A DNA stretch of 64,000 nucleotides, from positions 15,136,116 to 15,200,115 of the forward strand of contig NC_135997.1 of the NCBI RefSeq assembly GCF_048128805.1, written 5' to 3'. Of the stretch, positions 46,788 to 57,432 are shown piece by piece; within the stretch, counting starts at the first letter, position 1, and every line of letters starts with the position of its first letter. The notes beneath the pieces were generated by a model. The model saw only the letters and a program-made list of their open reading frames with translations. It was not told where the DNA came from and did not search any database. This stretch comes from Centroberyx gerrardi. Lineage: Eukaryota > Chordata > Actinopteri > Beryciformes > Berycidae. The position numbers and the translations under genes are program-made.

Positions 46788-49477
46788 CCACACACACCTA
46801 CACACACACACACACACACACAACATACCAGACCCATTTGTCTTCTAAAATATTTACATTTACTTACTCTCCAATGGAGCTTTATTCACCAGTGCCACGC
46901 AACCTTAAACAAGCCTGTGTCTTGTTTAAAACAATGACAAAAAGCCTAAAAAAAGTCTTATTCCTTTAAATAACTTCATATGTTATGTTGATGTGTTTTG
47001 TTAACTTGATATGCCTATTCTTGTTTTAAAACCCCACGTTAAAGTGTTTTATTGATATAAAACAGATAGAGGAGGCATACAAAATAGCTTTAAAAGCCTT
47101 AATGGAGACAAAGTGACGTCTATTCATAGTATTCCCATGATGTCACATGCATTTCCTACCAATACGTTGCTTCACCATACACACAGCTCACTGGCTGTGG
47201 CTGTCATTTGATTATAATCACCTGTTACAGTAATTTATGACAATCACATGTTATTTTCCTAGCAAGATGGCGGTGTGATGATGTAACAGAATACTTTGAA
47301 TACTCATCAGCATCAGCAAGGGTGCTGCAACACTGCCACAAGACAGACGCTATGGGTCTTGTATATTCAATATATCTTTATTTCCATGGTGAAAAGGGGC
47401 AGAGGGTTCATTTTGTGGCAACGGCTGTCAAATCATGGATAAGGTTTTATTTTTATATATCAAGCTTGAGGCAGTGCTGGCCTCTATGGCTCCCTTTATG
47501 GGGAGAGCTCCCTATAAAATGATACCTTCTACACAATGACTGGATTGTATTACGCACTATCTGCATCTTAAAGTATTACAATGTCAAACTGGATTCTGCG
47601 GTGCATATTATAAATACAATATCAAAAGTGAAAATTCATACTGCTACTGCTCATACTGTTTTGTTCTATATATGGTTGCTGCTTCATTTGGTAAGCAAAG
47701 ATTATCCCACACTAACACAAATGCTCTCAGTACAGCTCAGGCTGAAGTGCATTGTGCAATGCAAACTTTAGACAGGAGGCTCTTAAACAAACTAACAAGT
47801 GGACATGGAGGATGACTACTGTAAGTTCCTATTACTGTATGCCCCCCCCCCCCCCCCCCCCCCCCCCTCCCAAGCCCACCCACTGATTCTCAAGCAGCAA
47901 CCTTAACATATTCCAAACTTCTCCAGATCACAAATAAACAACTAAATCTGTGGCTTTGCCGTCAAAGCCAGTAAGGGACTGTCCAATAAAGCCCCCCTGG
48001 GAGGAGGTGGGGCGTATGAGGAAGAATTTAAACTCCCCAAGCAAAAAATTATTTTCATTACCCTTCCTGAAGGCTTGGAAAAAAAGGAATGATCCTTCCT
48101 TGGACTAAAAAGTTACAGCAATGTGATTAGTATTGGAAGATTTCTGATAAAATTGCAAATTTATCAATACATATACAGCAGATTTCTTATGGCTACAAGG
48201 CATAGGAATAGATAAATGACAAGCAAAGGGTTTGCAGAAAGAGACTGGTGATTTTGTGCTTAGCTTGTTCTTGTAGGAGAAATCTATTTTAAAAACTGCC
48301 ATGACCAAGGAGAGATTAGTCCACATTAACTTCTACAGTGATGCAAAAGTTTCTGTTGGCCCTTGATTATATTATAATATGCATGTAGTAATGCACGATT
48401 AAGATCAGAAGCGGCTTGATCAAAGCCTTCTTTGCGTCAAGGTTAGCACGCAGAGTTTCCTTGGAGTTTGCTTGGCCCACTGAGGAGCCTTCTATTAATA
48501 GAAAGATCTTACAGATCTGAGGAAAAACGGGTACATTCTTTTACTCACATTTCAAGCATTGCTTACTTTTCCCTCACATGTTCTGCTTTTGTCATATCCT
48601 TGCCGTAATGCACCCAAAGGCCTGCATTGCATAACTTACTTGCAGTATGAGCACTGTGCTACAGATCATAGGCTTCTTAGGCATCTCAGGATAAACTTGC
48701 CCAAAGCACTTCAGAAACACTCAGGCATGTAAATGAAACTGGGCTGTACCAAAGGCACCAAGGACAGGCAGCACTGGCTCACAAAAGATAGTGGTTTATA
48801 GACCTACAAATGAAAAAACGTAACAAAATATCGAAATGTCATCAATTAAAAATGTTATGTACTTTAAAAATACATGACCCTCCCCAAGTCTACATTAAAA
48901 AAAAATCACGTTGCCCTCCCCTAATTTCCTCCAGAGACCCCTATCATAAATAGTGTGCACCCCCTAAGAGCTTTCTCTCTTCCTCCTCACTGTACCAGCT
49001 GTTGTGTACAATGTAAATATCGGCTGTGTCTATTTTCAGACATCCTCGGGGATTGCTACTAGAAAGGGAAGTGGTTTTAACTAATGTGTGTCTCCCAATA
49101 TCCCCCATAACCATGATTATTCTGCTATATAGAAGATCTATTTCTGTAATGCTACCATCATACCATTCATGGGCAGAGGATCAGCGACTTCTGGGACTAC
49201 AGGAGGTGGAGAGGGGCTCCTCGGGCTCTCTCTGTCTTCAGCCTCCACGTCAGACTCGGCCGGAAAGCCTCCAAGATCTGACCCAAGATCAGTTGGCTCT
49301 CTGGGACTTGGTGGCTTCAGGGAAATACAGAGAGAGGGAAAAGATAGATCACTGCCCTCTGTATGAGTTGTTAAGAAAGACAGCAGACCAATTTTATGTC
49401 CTAATAACTGTAATAGAGTGAGGATTTACATTGTGGAAAAAAACTTTGGGACCACCATTACTGCAACTGCACCACTG

Positions 49478-49512
<35 letters not shown>

Positions 49513-52500
49513 GGCTGTGTGTACATTTAAGGGTAATAACTGTGAACATAACTAACTACATGTAATTTCCTATAGTCTGACAAATCCAATCAGTGTATGT
49601 GAGAATGAACAACTCTCGCTTTCAAGCTTCTTCTGCGTGACGACACAAAATGGCTGAAAATGTTCTCGATGCACAAAACAAAATAGTGATTACAGTATTT
49701 GGTCACAAACATTTTCACAAGTTTGCAAAAGTGTGTTATGCACATTTGCAAATTGTAGTTCACAACTGCAAAATCTATCACAAGGTTGCAGATTAATACA
49801 CACACGCATTGCCCTCCGACTTTATGGATTAGAGTAAACAGCTGCGTGTTATTTGTGTTTGCAAGTCACGTGACAACCTCATGCATTTTATAGTACAAGT
49901 ACAACAGCTTATGATGTGATTTTCTGTAGGATTGTTCACCAAAGGATTGTAATAGTTCACAACGTCAAATATTGATTGTAGCACATTACGTTACACATTG
50001 CATTTTTCTTTTCAACTTTATGGATTGAGTACACCTTTGTGCATTTGTGTTACAAGTGTGCAAGTCGTATACCTCACGCATCAATAATTCAAGTACAATT
50101 TATTTTGGCAGTTTCTTATTCCCATAGTAATATTATCAGCCCTGAACTAGAAAAATGTGCCCTAATCCATCATAAAACCATGGAGCAGATCCAGATGACA
50201 TCCTAATGACATCACAGGTTCAAGTCTTAGTTCTCTGGTTTCTGACTTTGGGAAAGAGTTGTTCATGTTTGCACGTATTGATTGGACCATCCTCACCTAT
50301 AGTGATAATATATGAGTTTTTAGATTGAATCTTATTCCCTTTTAATGTGTCAGCCCTTCACTTTAACTGGTAACAGTAATAGGAAATAGAGCTTTTCTAG
50401 CATTTCATTTTTCATCATTACTTTATGCGTATTTATGTGTATTACTTTAAGCAATTTATTCTATAATTAAAACACATGCATCTTAAAATCCTGAAACAAT
50501 TTATACTTATGGCCCCACTGCAGTTACCTTGACCTGGTGACTATTGTGATCTTGAAATATCTAGATAATTTACAGTACAATTTACCTTTAATGTTGCTGT
50601 CATGTAATGCAAAAAGACATTCAAAACACAGACAAACCTGAGTTTGAGTGCTTTCTGTGATCCTGGCCTCCAGGACACTCAGCTGATTCTCAGTGTCTGC
50701 TGCTTGGCCCAGAGCCTCTTCCACCTTCTGAGTGATGCTCTCCATCCTCGCTTTCACCTGGCTCACCCTCTGCTCACTCTGTCTCACCAGCTCAGCCGCC
50801 TCCAGCGCCCCGCTGACCATAGCCTCCATCCTTCTGAGGGTCATCAGGAGTCCGTCTGCGGTCACCCGCACCTGGGTTTGTTCCTCCTGTGTGGCTGCTC
50901 CGCCTGTGTTATCCACAGGATCTGTGGCCACAGCTGCATCCCTCTGATCCTTCACTACCTTCTCCTCAACCCGGTCAGGTTCTTCTCTGGCAGTGTTGGT
51001 CCCCTTGTCTATATGAAGAACTCCCCCGCCGACCTGAGGGGTTTTCTGCTCCGTGACACACTCTTGTGCAGTTCTCAAAGCAACTTGCAGGTGGCAGACC
51101 TGCTCCCTCATATCAGTGATCGTCTGTTCTGCTCGCTGGAGCTTGGCCTGTGTCTCAGCGAGGGCCTGGCTAGACTGGGCGTCTCCTGTCCTGGGCTTGG
51201 CCTTTGCCCCCTCTACCCTGAGGGCCTTCCACCAGTTCACCACTGCCACCTTCTTGGCCTCTGGGGTCTGGGCCTGGATCTGAGTCTGGTTCTCAGACTG
51301 GCTCTGCTTCTGCTTCTGCTCCTGCTCCCGGGCCCTCTGCCGCTCCTCCACCTTTTCTCCTCTCTCCTCCCACACAGATCTCTGCAGCTCCAGCTCCTGC
51401 AGCCTGAAACCACCACCTCATCTTTATAAACAACTCCCTTACACACTGTTATGTCTGCAGTTACCAAGGGGCCCTAAAACTGCACTTATCCCTGATAGCT
51501 TCTGAGACACACAAGATAGTAACTCCTATTGATTGCATAATAGAGATGCCCATAAATACATTGTCAAACATCAAAAAACCAGACTCTCTTTTTATTAGCC
51601 GGAGGAAGATTCTCGGAATAGTAACTAATATCAACGAAATCCAGTCTGTTACCATAACAGGAGAAAGGGAGGTAAAAACTCACATACACATTGACAAGCT
51701 GCTGCTTGATGCTTGCCTGTTGCTGCTGACTGTGAGGATAAGCCCTCTCCTGTGTTTCAACAGAACCAGAGTCCTGTGTGTGAGAAGACAGAGGAGAGAT
51801 AGCGTATATTTGCATACATGGGACGTGACAGTGACTATAAGCTCTTGCATGGGTTGCCATGTACGCTTGTTGTACATAATTAGCATCCTGTGTTGTGTGT
51901 TTAGGCCTTGGCTGCTCTCTCCTCACCCTGTCTGGGTAGTTAGTGTGGAGAAGGTGAGCTAGTTCAGCAGACTTGATCCTGTGAATGATGCTCTGAATGC
52001 CGTCTCTGTGTGTGTGAAGGGATGGGATGTTTATTTCCTCCAGAGCTCCATGATGCTGCTGCAGACACAGAAGTTGGAACAATTCATTGTCAAAAGACTG
52101 TCATCATCGCTAGGCTGGACAGGATAGGAAATCAGTATCATGAAACTACAACCTCTAGACACTGAGCGTTTACTACCTGCTGCATATCCTGCATCTCACT
52201 CTGCAGAGAGCGATGGTTTGGAGGATCTCCAGTCCGACTGTAGAGACTCTGCAGACTGATAAAGTGTCTGTCATAGCTGTCAGTAACAGACGGAGACATC
52301 ACACTCAAACACTGATGGAATATAGATGAAAAACGATATATAGAAAGCCCTGAAATGTTTAATATTGATAATGTAATTAATGCATCATTTTAGTGCGATA
52401 TTTCCTAAATAATTACCCATTATGTTACAGTGGTTCTCTCTCTTTCTTTGGAATAGCATTTAAATGGCTGACATTTAACTTTCCTACAAAACTATGTAAG

Positions 52501-55500
52501 CTGACACTTCCCCTGTGCTAATGGAGGATTCTGTTTCTGCTGCTCAGCTTTAAGCTCCTTGGATGAACATGAAGTTCTGGTAAATGAAGTACAATAATCT
52601 TTGTGATACGCAGCTTTACTCCTGTTAGACAGTAGAATTAGATTTAGACATCAGTTACAATTACCTCAGAAGAACTTGGTGCGAATGTTCCTGTAACCTC
52701 ATCAGCTCTAACTGCAGACCCTTTCAATGACAGAAACAGAGGTATTACATGTACATGACAGTCACAAAGTACAGCCCTTTATATGTCAAAACATTTACTA
52801 AGAAATGAACATATGTGGGACATTTTGACTGCGTATGGAGGATTTTTTAGGTCTTACTTCAATTCTTCAATTTTTTCATCACACAACCTGAAATCATGCT
52901 GCTTGTAATGAGTAGGCCTATAGCTGATGGTCTAAATATTTCAATCATGTCCATTTTGCAAAGCTTGATCTGAGTATTGGCAAACTTCATTTGAGTAGTT
53001 TTGGCTTCTGATATTGGTATTTTTTAAAAGGATCAACATGCTCAACATGCATTGGTTTCTTTTCAGGATTGGTGTAATGTACCTACGCTGGCTTTTCATT
53101 TTATATTTTAAGATGTCAATTGAGTTGGCACAGCACACAAGTAAGCTATACATTTAATATCAGCAAAATCCAGTTCAAGCTCTGAAAATTGATACTGAGT
53201 TGTAGTTGTGCCAGTTGTGCCATTACATTACTGAAATTCATACTTTGTGTGATAAACATACCTCAATGATGTTGTGATTCTCCACATGAGAGTTCTTAAT
53301 CTTATCCATGAGAATGTCTTTCTACATATGAACACAGACAAATAAACTTAGAGACAAATAAAACCAACTGATTTTTGTGATGAATTGAGAAATGAAACAT
53401 ATGACAACAACAACAGACGAACCTTTGTGATTTCTCTGTCTCTTAGCGTCAGCATAACAAGGGTTTCCTCGAGTTCTGCCTGTGAACATTCAGAGGTTTA
53501 ACTTTAGTGGACTCATAACTCAGAGACGGACAGAGAAGTATTTTTATAATCTGTTCTTACCCTCAACTCAGCGCTAACGTTCCTCAGTTTGTTGATGCTA
53601 TCTTCAGAGACTGTTCTTTCAAAGGTGAGTTTTTCATTCTGTGTGGACATGAGGAATACTATTGTATCACCTGTACTGGTGGAGTACTGGAGCACAGTAA
53701 ACATGAATACCTTAATCTACAGACTTATGTTTAAGGTTAAATTACCTTGTCTTCAAGTCTCCGAATGTGAACTTTCAGGCATTCAACCTCATTGCTCTAA
53801 AGACAAAAACACATTTCACGTAAATAATAACCATAACTAGACATTTGTTTCTCATTCCTTCGCAGTATAGCTGACTCTCCGTTCAGTGTGTCCTGTACCA
53901 GTTTGGTGCAGCTGGCCTGGGTGCGGCTGGCTCTCTCCTGGGCCTCCCTAAACGCCCGCCGGGCCTCCTCCAGCTCCTCTGACAGGGATCTGGCTCTCAC
54001 TGCTGACCGCTGCGCACTACAGAAACCAACAACCAGACATAGTTTCTTGGTTTACACAGAATAAGCAGAGGATCAATCTCTACTATCTAATATCTGAAAT
54101 GGCAAAGACCAAGAAGGAAAAGTGATTTTGTTCTGATTTACTGAGGCTGTATCCAAATATTGTTTCAGAAGACATATGACACAGTCAGATTTGTGAAACA
54201 AGACCTCTCCCAGATCAAATATGCGCTATGACTGGAGGTGATCAAGTGAGAGATAAGGGAAGCCATTATATCAAAAGCCTCATCATTTGCGCATATTGTG
54301 GTTTTCACCTGGCCAGCTTGGCACGCAGCTCAGTGATCTCCACAGTGAGCTGGAGATTTGCGTCTTCACACTGAGCCACCGTCCTCAACAGGCTGCTGTT
54401 CTGCTCACTCAGCCTGCGGTGGGCGTGCTTCAGCTCTGCCACGGTGCCCAGCAGGTCCTTCGCATCACTGAGGCCAAATATACAGTTACAGGTGAAGTAT
54501 TAATTAACCACCAAGCGTGATGATGCATCGATTATATGGAGTAACTATATGAAGTGATTAAAGGAGATGAATAACTGACCAGATACACTGGTCACTTTCT
54601 GAGAAAGCAGTTTTGCTTTGAAGACTTGAGAAATCCAATCCTGAAAGTAAATCAGATTTAGTAAATTGGTTTGGAACCTGACAAAGACTCGGTGTGTAAG
54701 CACAAGAGTGAAACCTTACCGTTTACAGGCACTTTAGAAGAGTCTGGCCAAGATACGTGACTGTCATCCATATCAGCACTGAAAGATATGAACAGTGATT
54801 GGTATTCAGCTGAAAAAAATGATTTAAGTGTGAAATACCCATTTAAAAGCCTGTATGCGAATTGGAATATGGCAGTTTTAAGGGTCTGGATTTGATGCTT
54901 AAAGACTTTCTTTAAGAGAACAGCCTACATCTCATCCTGATTCGTGCTGAGTTGGATTCCGCCGGCACAATGTTCGCTCACCTATCCTGGCTGCACTGAG
55001 CGATCCACTCCCTCATGGTGGAGTGGAAGGTCTCCCTGCTCACAAGGGGGTCCTGGCAATCAGGGTCAAGCAGGTGGCGCAGGGCAGCCAGCCGGTCCTG
55101 CTCAGGACTCTGGGCCGTCATGGTCTGCAGGTACTGCATGATGGTGGAGGCCAACACCTCTCCTGAAGACGACAGAGAATTAAGAGCTAATGATAAACAT
55201 TTAAAATCATTATTTTAGTCAGTTTTGTTGAAATCAAAATGAGCATTTGTACCTGTGTTGGTGGTATTACATGCATCATATGTAATATCAAGGAGCTCAT
55301 GTTCAGAGAATCCACTTGTGTCCTTAGTGTCAAGCTCATCCCCTGGCCCACAGCTGGACACTTCCCACACTAAAGATTTAGAAATGGGAAAGGCTTGGAG
55401 TGCATTCACACAAAGCAAAGTTATTTGGCTTAAATATATTTGTTTGATACTTAGAAGAGCAGATTAACACTGACACTCACCGTCGTTGCCGTCAGACATT

Positions 55501-55637
55501 GAGTTTGTTTCCACGCAGCTGACTCCTGAATCCCTGGAGAGCGAAGGTGCTGATGGACTGTCGCTGTTCTTACGCGGGCTGAGATTCAACGAAACATCAA
55601 ATATCTGACCTCCATTCATGAAGTCCCTCGAGGCCAT
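23477..55637 (-). CDS. irag1: IRAG1 with KASH5-like N-terminus (38 coding exons)
   Basis: Known role of IRAG1: ER tail-anchored partner of PKG-I-beta and IP3 receptors, damping calcium release in smooth muscle and platelets. N-terminal exons: 55481-55637, 55253-55369, 54982-55162, 54720-54778, 54580-54640, 54309-54467, 53899-54016, 53746-53796, 53561-53638, 53423-53479, 53262-53321, 52665-52720, 52177-52303, 51927-52058, 51688-51773, 50638-51403, 49164-49314. Linker and core: 44823-44851, 37906-38100, 36018-36124, 35847-35908, 33816-33980, 33256-33333, 33093-33142, 32592-32648, 31993-32463, 31682-31760, 31202-31322, 31010-31040, 29502-29642, 28738-28869, 26979-27132, 26581-26630, 26195-26344, 25920-25981, 24963-25094, 24442-24582, 23477-23723. 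Every junction agrees in phase: 5070 nt, 1689 aa; human IRAG1 is about 900 aa. Least certain: the donor at 53899, acceptors at 52303 and 49314, and the 29-nt exon at 44823. A shorter core-only isoform is likely. Confidence 0.85.
24331..24365. repeat. 15-bp perfect hairpin in irag1 last intron
   Basis: Arms CAATGCAGTACACAA (24331-24345) and its exact complement (24351-24365) around a 5-base loop, about 75 bases before the donor-side exon. Function unknown. Confidence 0.8.
25854..25881. repeat. (TG)n microsatellite
   Basis: Short GT tract, about 40 bases past the donor end of irag1 exon 25920-25981. Confidence 0.9.
26021..26199. repeat. Tandem duplication spanning an irag1 splice donor
   Basis: Copy 1 (about 26021-26105) and copy 2 (about 26112-26199) share ATGACTT(A/G)ATGGAGA, a similar middle, and GACAGGACAG..GAC.TACCAG at the end. 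On the minus strand copy 2 contains the true donor CTG|GTAAGTCC of exon 26195-26344, while copy 1 contains CTG|GTAGGTCT, a decoy about 95 bases further into the intron. Confidence 0.7.
28259..28695. mobile_element. hAT-like MITE in irag1 intron
   Basis: A 437-bp AT-rich element with ends CAGGGTTGGAG and, inverted, CAGGGTCAAAG. The inner ends are also related (TTCATGAATGAACTC against TTCATGCACTGAATT). Internal GGAATTGAATTGGAA motifs recur. Flanking 8-mers GTGGGTTT and GTGGCTTG agree at 6 of 8 positions, as an old hAT target duplication would. No coding capacity. Confidence 0.6.
28934..29091. repeat. Foldback element with 51-52 bp arms
   Basis: Left arm 28934-28984 (starts GAAAACTGAGATACTAGC) and right arm 29040-29091 are reverse complements except for two or three positions near the middle; the loop is 55 bases. 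It lies in the irag1 intron just upstream of exon 28738-28869 in transcript order. It could be a MITE or a transcribed hairpin. Confidence 0.85.
31765..31799. repeat. (CA)n microsatellite at irag1 acceptor
   Basis: On the minus strand a GT tract ends a few bases before the acceptor GTACAG of exon 31682-31760. Confidence 0.9.
38107..38230. repeat. Two (CA)n microsatellites
   Basis: CA tracts at about 38107-38135 and 38186-38230. On the minus strand they are GT tracts directly upstream of the irag1 acceptor at 38100. Confidence 0.9.
40795..41330 (-). mobile_element. 5'-truncated LINE 3' end
   Basis: The minus-strand frame contains [19 protein letters not shown] and [11 protein letters not shown], the C-terminal signature of L2/Rex-type reverse transcriptases. 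It is followed by a 3' tail ending in CTTTATAAATAAAGTTTAC and a tandem ACTT repeat at 40800-40830. Only the last part of the element is left. It lies in a large irag1 intron (38101-44822). Confidence 0.75.
42600..43720 (-). promoter_or_regulatory. GC-richer segment, possible internal irag1 promoter
   Basis: In the intron between irag1 exons 44823-44851 and 37906-38100 a stretch centred on 42620-42880 is clearly richer in G and C than its surroundings. Upstream of the core exons it is where a promoter for a short IRAG1 isoform could lie. No TATA box or convincing first exon was identified. Confidence 0.2.
43750..44001. repeat. Two (TG)n microsatellites
   Basis: GT tracts at about 43750-43811 and 43969-44001, noncoding, in irag1 intron. 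Confidence 0.9.
44697..44732. repeat. (CA)n microsatellite
   Basis: CA tract about 90 bases downstream (in transcript order) of the 29-nt irag1 exon. Confidence 0.9.
45858..46693. mobile_element. Non-autonomous hAT element with intact target duplication
   Basis: An 820-bp element (45866-46685) begins CAGGGGTGGGTAG and ends CTACCCACCACTG, which are terminal inverted repeats differing at one of 13 positions. It is flanked on both sides by the identical 8-mer AGTCCAAC (45858-45865 and 46686-46693), the target-site length of hAT transposases. The sub-terminal regions are rich in repeated ACTTTTACTTGAGT motifs. The inner part (46050-46280) has a short plus-strand frame with [15 protein letters not shown] that may be transposase debris. 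No complete transposase, so it moved in trans. Confidence 0.85.
46707..46823. repeat. (GCAC)n then (CA)n repeat
   Basis: About twenty CGCA units followed after a short break by a CA tract, starting 14 bases past the hAT target duplication. Alternating purine-pyrimidine with CG steps favours Z-DNA. Confidence 0.9.
47842..47867. repeat. Run of 26 cytosines
   Basis: Uninterrupted C26 followed by TCCC. Such a long mononucleotide run is polymorphic and error-prone in sequencing; true length is doubtful. Confidence 0.9.
49478..49512. repeat. (CTA)n trinucleotide repeat
   Basis: About twelve CTA/ACT units in the intron upstream of irag1 exon 49164-49314. Confidence 0.9.
50638..55637 (-). other. 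KASH5/LRMP-like EF-hand and coiled-coil module of irag1
   Basis: Exons 55253-55369 and 54982-55162 encode [45 protein letters not shown] and [13 protein letters not shown], which line up in order with the EF-hand-like domain of human KASH5 (ILNSTFEACDPQRTG, QVLAYLEAVTG, LQTLANSLDPNGEGP, TFLVVMRDWIAAC, from memory). In loop 1 the acidic ligands are missing; loop 2 ([12 protein letters not shown]) keeps D1, D3 and E12. From about residue 195 to 755 come heptad-rich coiled coils ([46 protein letters not shown]). In KASH5 the matching region recruits dynein; that role here is inference. The frame is open at the donor after 50638 and intronic read-through reaches a stop at 50524 without any membrane segment, so the module needs downstream exons. 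An annotator lacking transcripts might split it off as a separate gene. Confidence 0.8.
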
Positions 55638-56048
55638 AACTCAGACTGGAATAACAAAGACATGAGGATTCAAACCATAGATTCAAACTTATGAATGCAT
55701 CCATGTGAAGTGAAATATCTAAGATGTTGGTAACTAACTTGGCTGCAGATTTGCTTATAATGCTTACATGTACGCAGTGGGTTCCAGCCAGTGGGCTATG
55801 TCTCATTTTCTTGTTTTCATCTTAAAAAGATGTAAAAAAATATTAAAAGAATAAAAGGTTTGCAATAGCTATCTCAGACCAAATCTCCAATACTAGAGAT
55901 TTATGTGTCAAATATACAGGGAGGAGAGTTTTCCATTCAATATTATGTACAATGAGATTATAAGGAATATGTTTAGTTTACCTTATAGGTCTAAAGCCAC
56001 CTCATACATTTTTAAAAAGAGTAACAAGTCATGAAAATAAATTCTTAC

Positions 56049-56070
56049 TTCTCAGTCCAGGACAGCTCTT
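56049..56070 (-). other. irag1: Possible 22-nt 5' UTR exon of irag1
   Basis: On the minus strand a pyrimidine-rich acceptor (TTTTCTTTCAG) precedes 22 bases that end at a strong donor GTAAGAAT. The first coding exon has its own acceptor (TTGTTATTCCAG) at 55645, eight bases before the ATG, so a spliced upstream leader exon is required. Splicing to it puts TGA-GTT-ATG in frame, so the ATG at 55637 is the first in that frame. The true first exon and promoter must lie further upstream. Confidence 0.4.
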
Positions 56071-57432
56071 CTGAAAGAAAACAAATATTGTCACATAATA
56101 AGTCAGGAGTCTAATTTCTAGTGAGATAATGTGTTGCTAACCTGCCTCTGGGTTACTGTGATGTTAGCTAAGGAAGTCTTCAAAATGCTCTTAAATGAGT
56201 GTATTCCTTGCCTGTTTTCACTGCTTCACATCAAAACCAGCTGACATCCCCCATCCCTCCCTGCCTCCCCCTTTCCTCCTCCTCCTCTTGCCAAAATGAT
56301 GCCCAGCACAGGTCTGCAACAATGAGGCAGTTAATAGATTTTAATTTACATTCATCAGTTTAACATATCAAATGGACAGTGTGCAAAACATGTATTTCGC
56401 ACAGCGTAGAGACCAAGCAGATAAACATCAAACTATCTAAAAATACGAGGCCTCATCATGCAGGTTTAGGGTCAGTTTCAATCAATTCAGAGAGAGGATT
56501 TCCTTCAAGAGTCAAAATGTCAGAATCTTTTTTCCATTAAAAACATTCTTCCTCTCAATCTATTAAGAAACTATTGAAAATGAGGCCTCTAAGATTATTA
56601 TCTGAATTGCACTTTTAATTTTTATTTCAAATTGAAAACAAATGAACACCAAACCTGCTATGGCTTAATGAAAAATTATTACAAATATTCTTTATATTAG
56701 GAAATGAAAATTACAGATAATAAGTGAGGTCTATAAAAGGCTTGAGTTGGCTTGGAGTAGGACAGATCTCAAGTCATTAGAGACGACTGTTAAGTTTTAT
56801 AAATGCCTGCCTTCTAAATAAAAGATTACCTTTGTCTACATGGAAATACTTTGAGATAGGAACATTTGTTGTGTTTTTGATATTCAAGTAAAACATCTTG
56901 GCATAAATGTATGGTAAACTATAGAACAAACAAGTTATTTTATGTGACAGTAAATATCCATAAATATAAATATATATAAAAATAGCAATAGCATGGTTTA
57001 ATTTTCACATAAATTCACAAACCGAGCGCAAACTACTTCATGTGAAGCTGTGATCACTCCTGTTTGAATGACAGGGTGCTCACGGCTCACTTGCAAGACG
57101 ATATGTGAGAATCGAATTTGCTTGCCCACTAAGTAAAGACAAATCAATGAAAAGTGAGAGAGCTTGGTCATACACACTCAGCATACCCTCTCACTCATCC
57201 TTGTGCTTGTTCCAAAATAAACGGGACATCCTATCCATGGCCTTTTTTTAAACCTTGAAAATCTCTGACCTTGATGGGCTGTCTCTCCAATACTGAACAA
57301 ATTAAAAGAAATTTGAAAAACATTCAATTTGGTGCAGCTAATAATGAAGTCATCTTTTCCTGACAGCAAATCCTTAGCAAACACTTCTTTCCTGGATGTG
57401 ATATTTACAAATCACACAATAACACAATTAGA
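56071..57432. other. Intergenic AT-rich DNA between irag1 and ctr9
   Basis: No exon, RNA gene or clear repeat recognised. It should contain the distal promoter of long irag1, transcribed leftwards. A run of pyrimidines at 56250-56290 is the only marked compositional feature. Confidence 0.5.

Noticed and set aside
50644-51429. 261-codon plus-strand open frame
   Set aside because: It is the antisense shadow of the large Gln/Glu-rich irag1 exon; Leu/Pro-rich composition is what the complement of a coiled-coil exon gives.
50638-55637. Independent kash5 or lrmp gene upstream of irag1
   Set aside because: The block has no membrane segment or KASH tail and ends in an open splice donor whose phase fits the IRAG1 exons. 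A separate gene is not excluded without transcripts but is the weaker reading.
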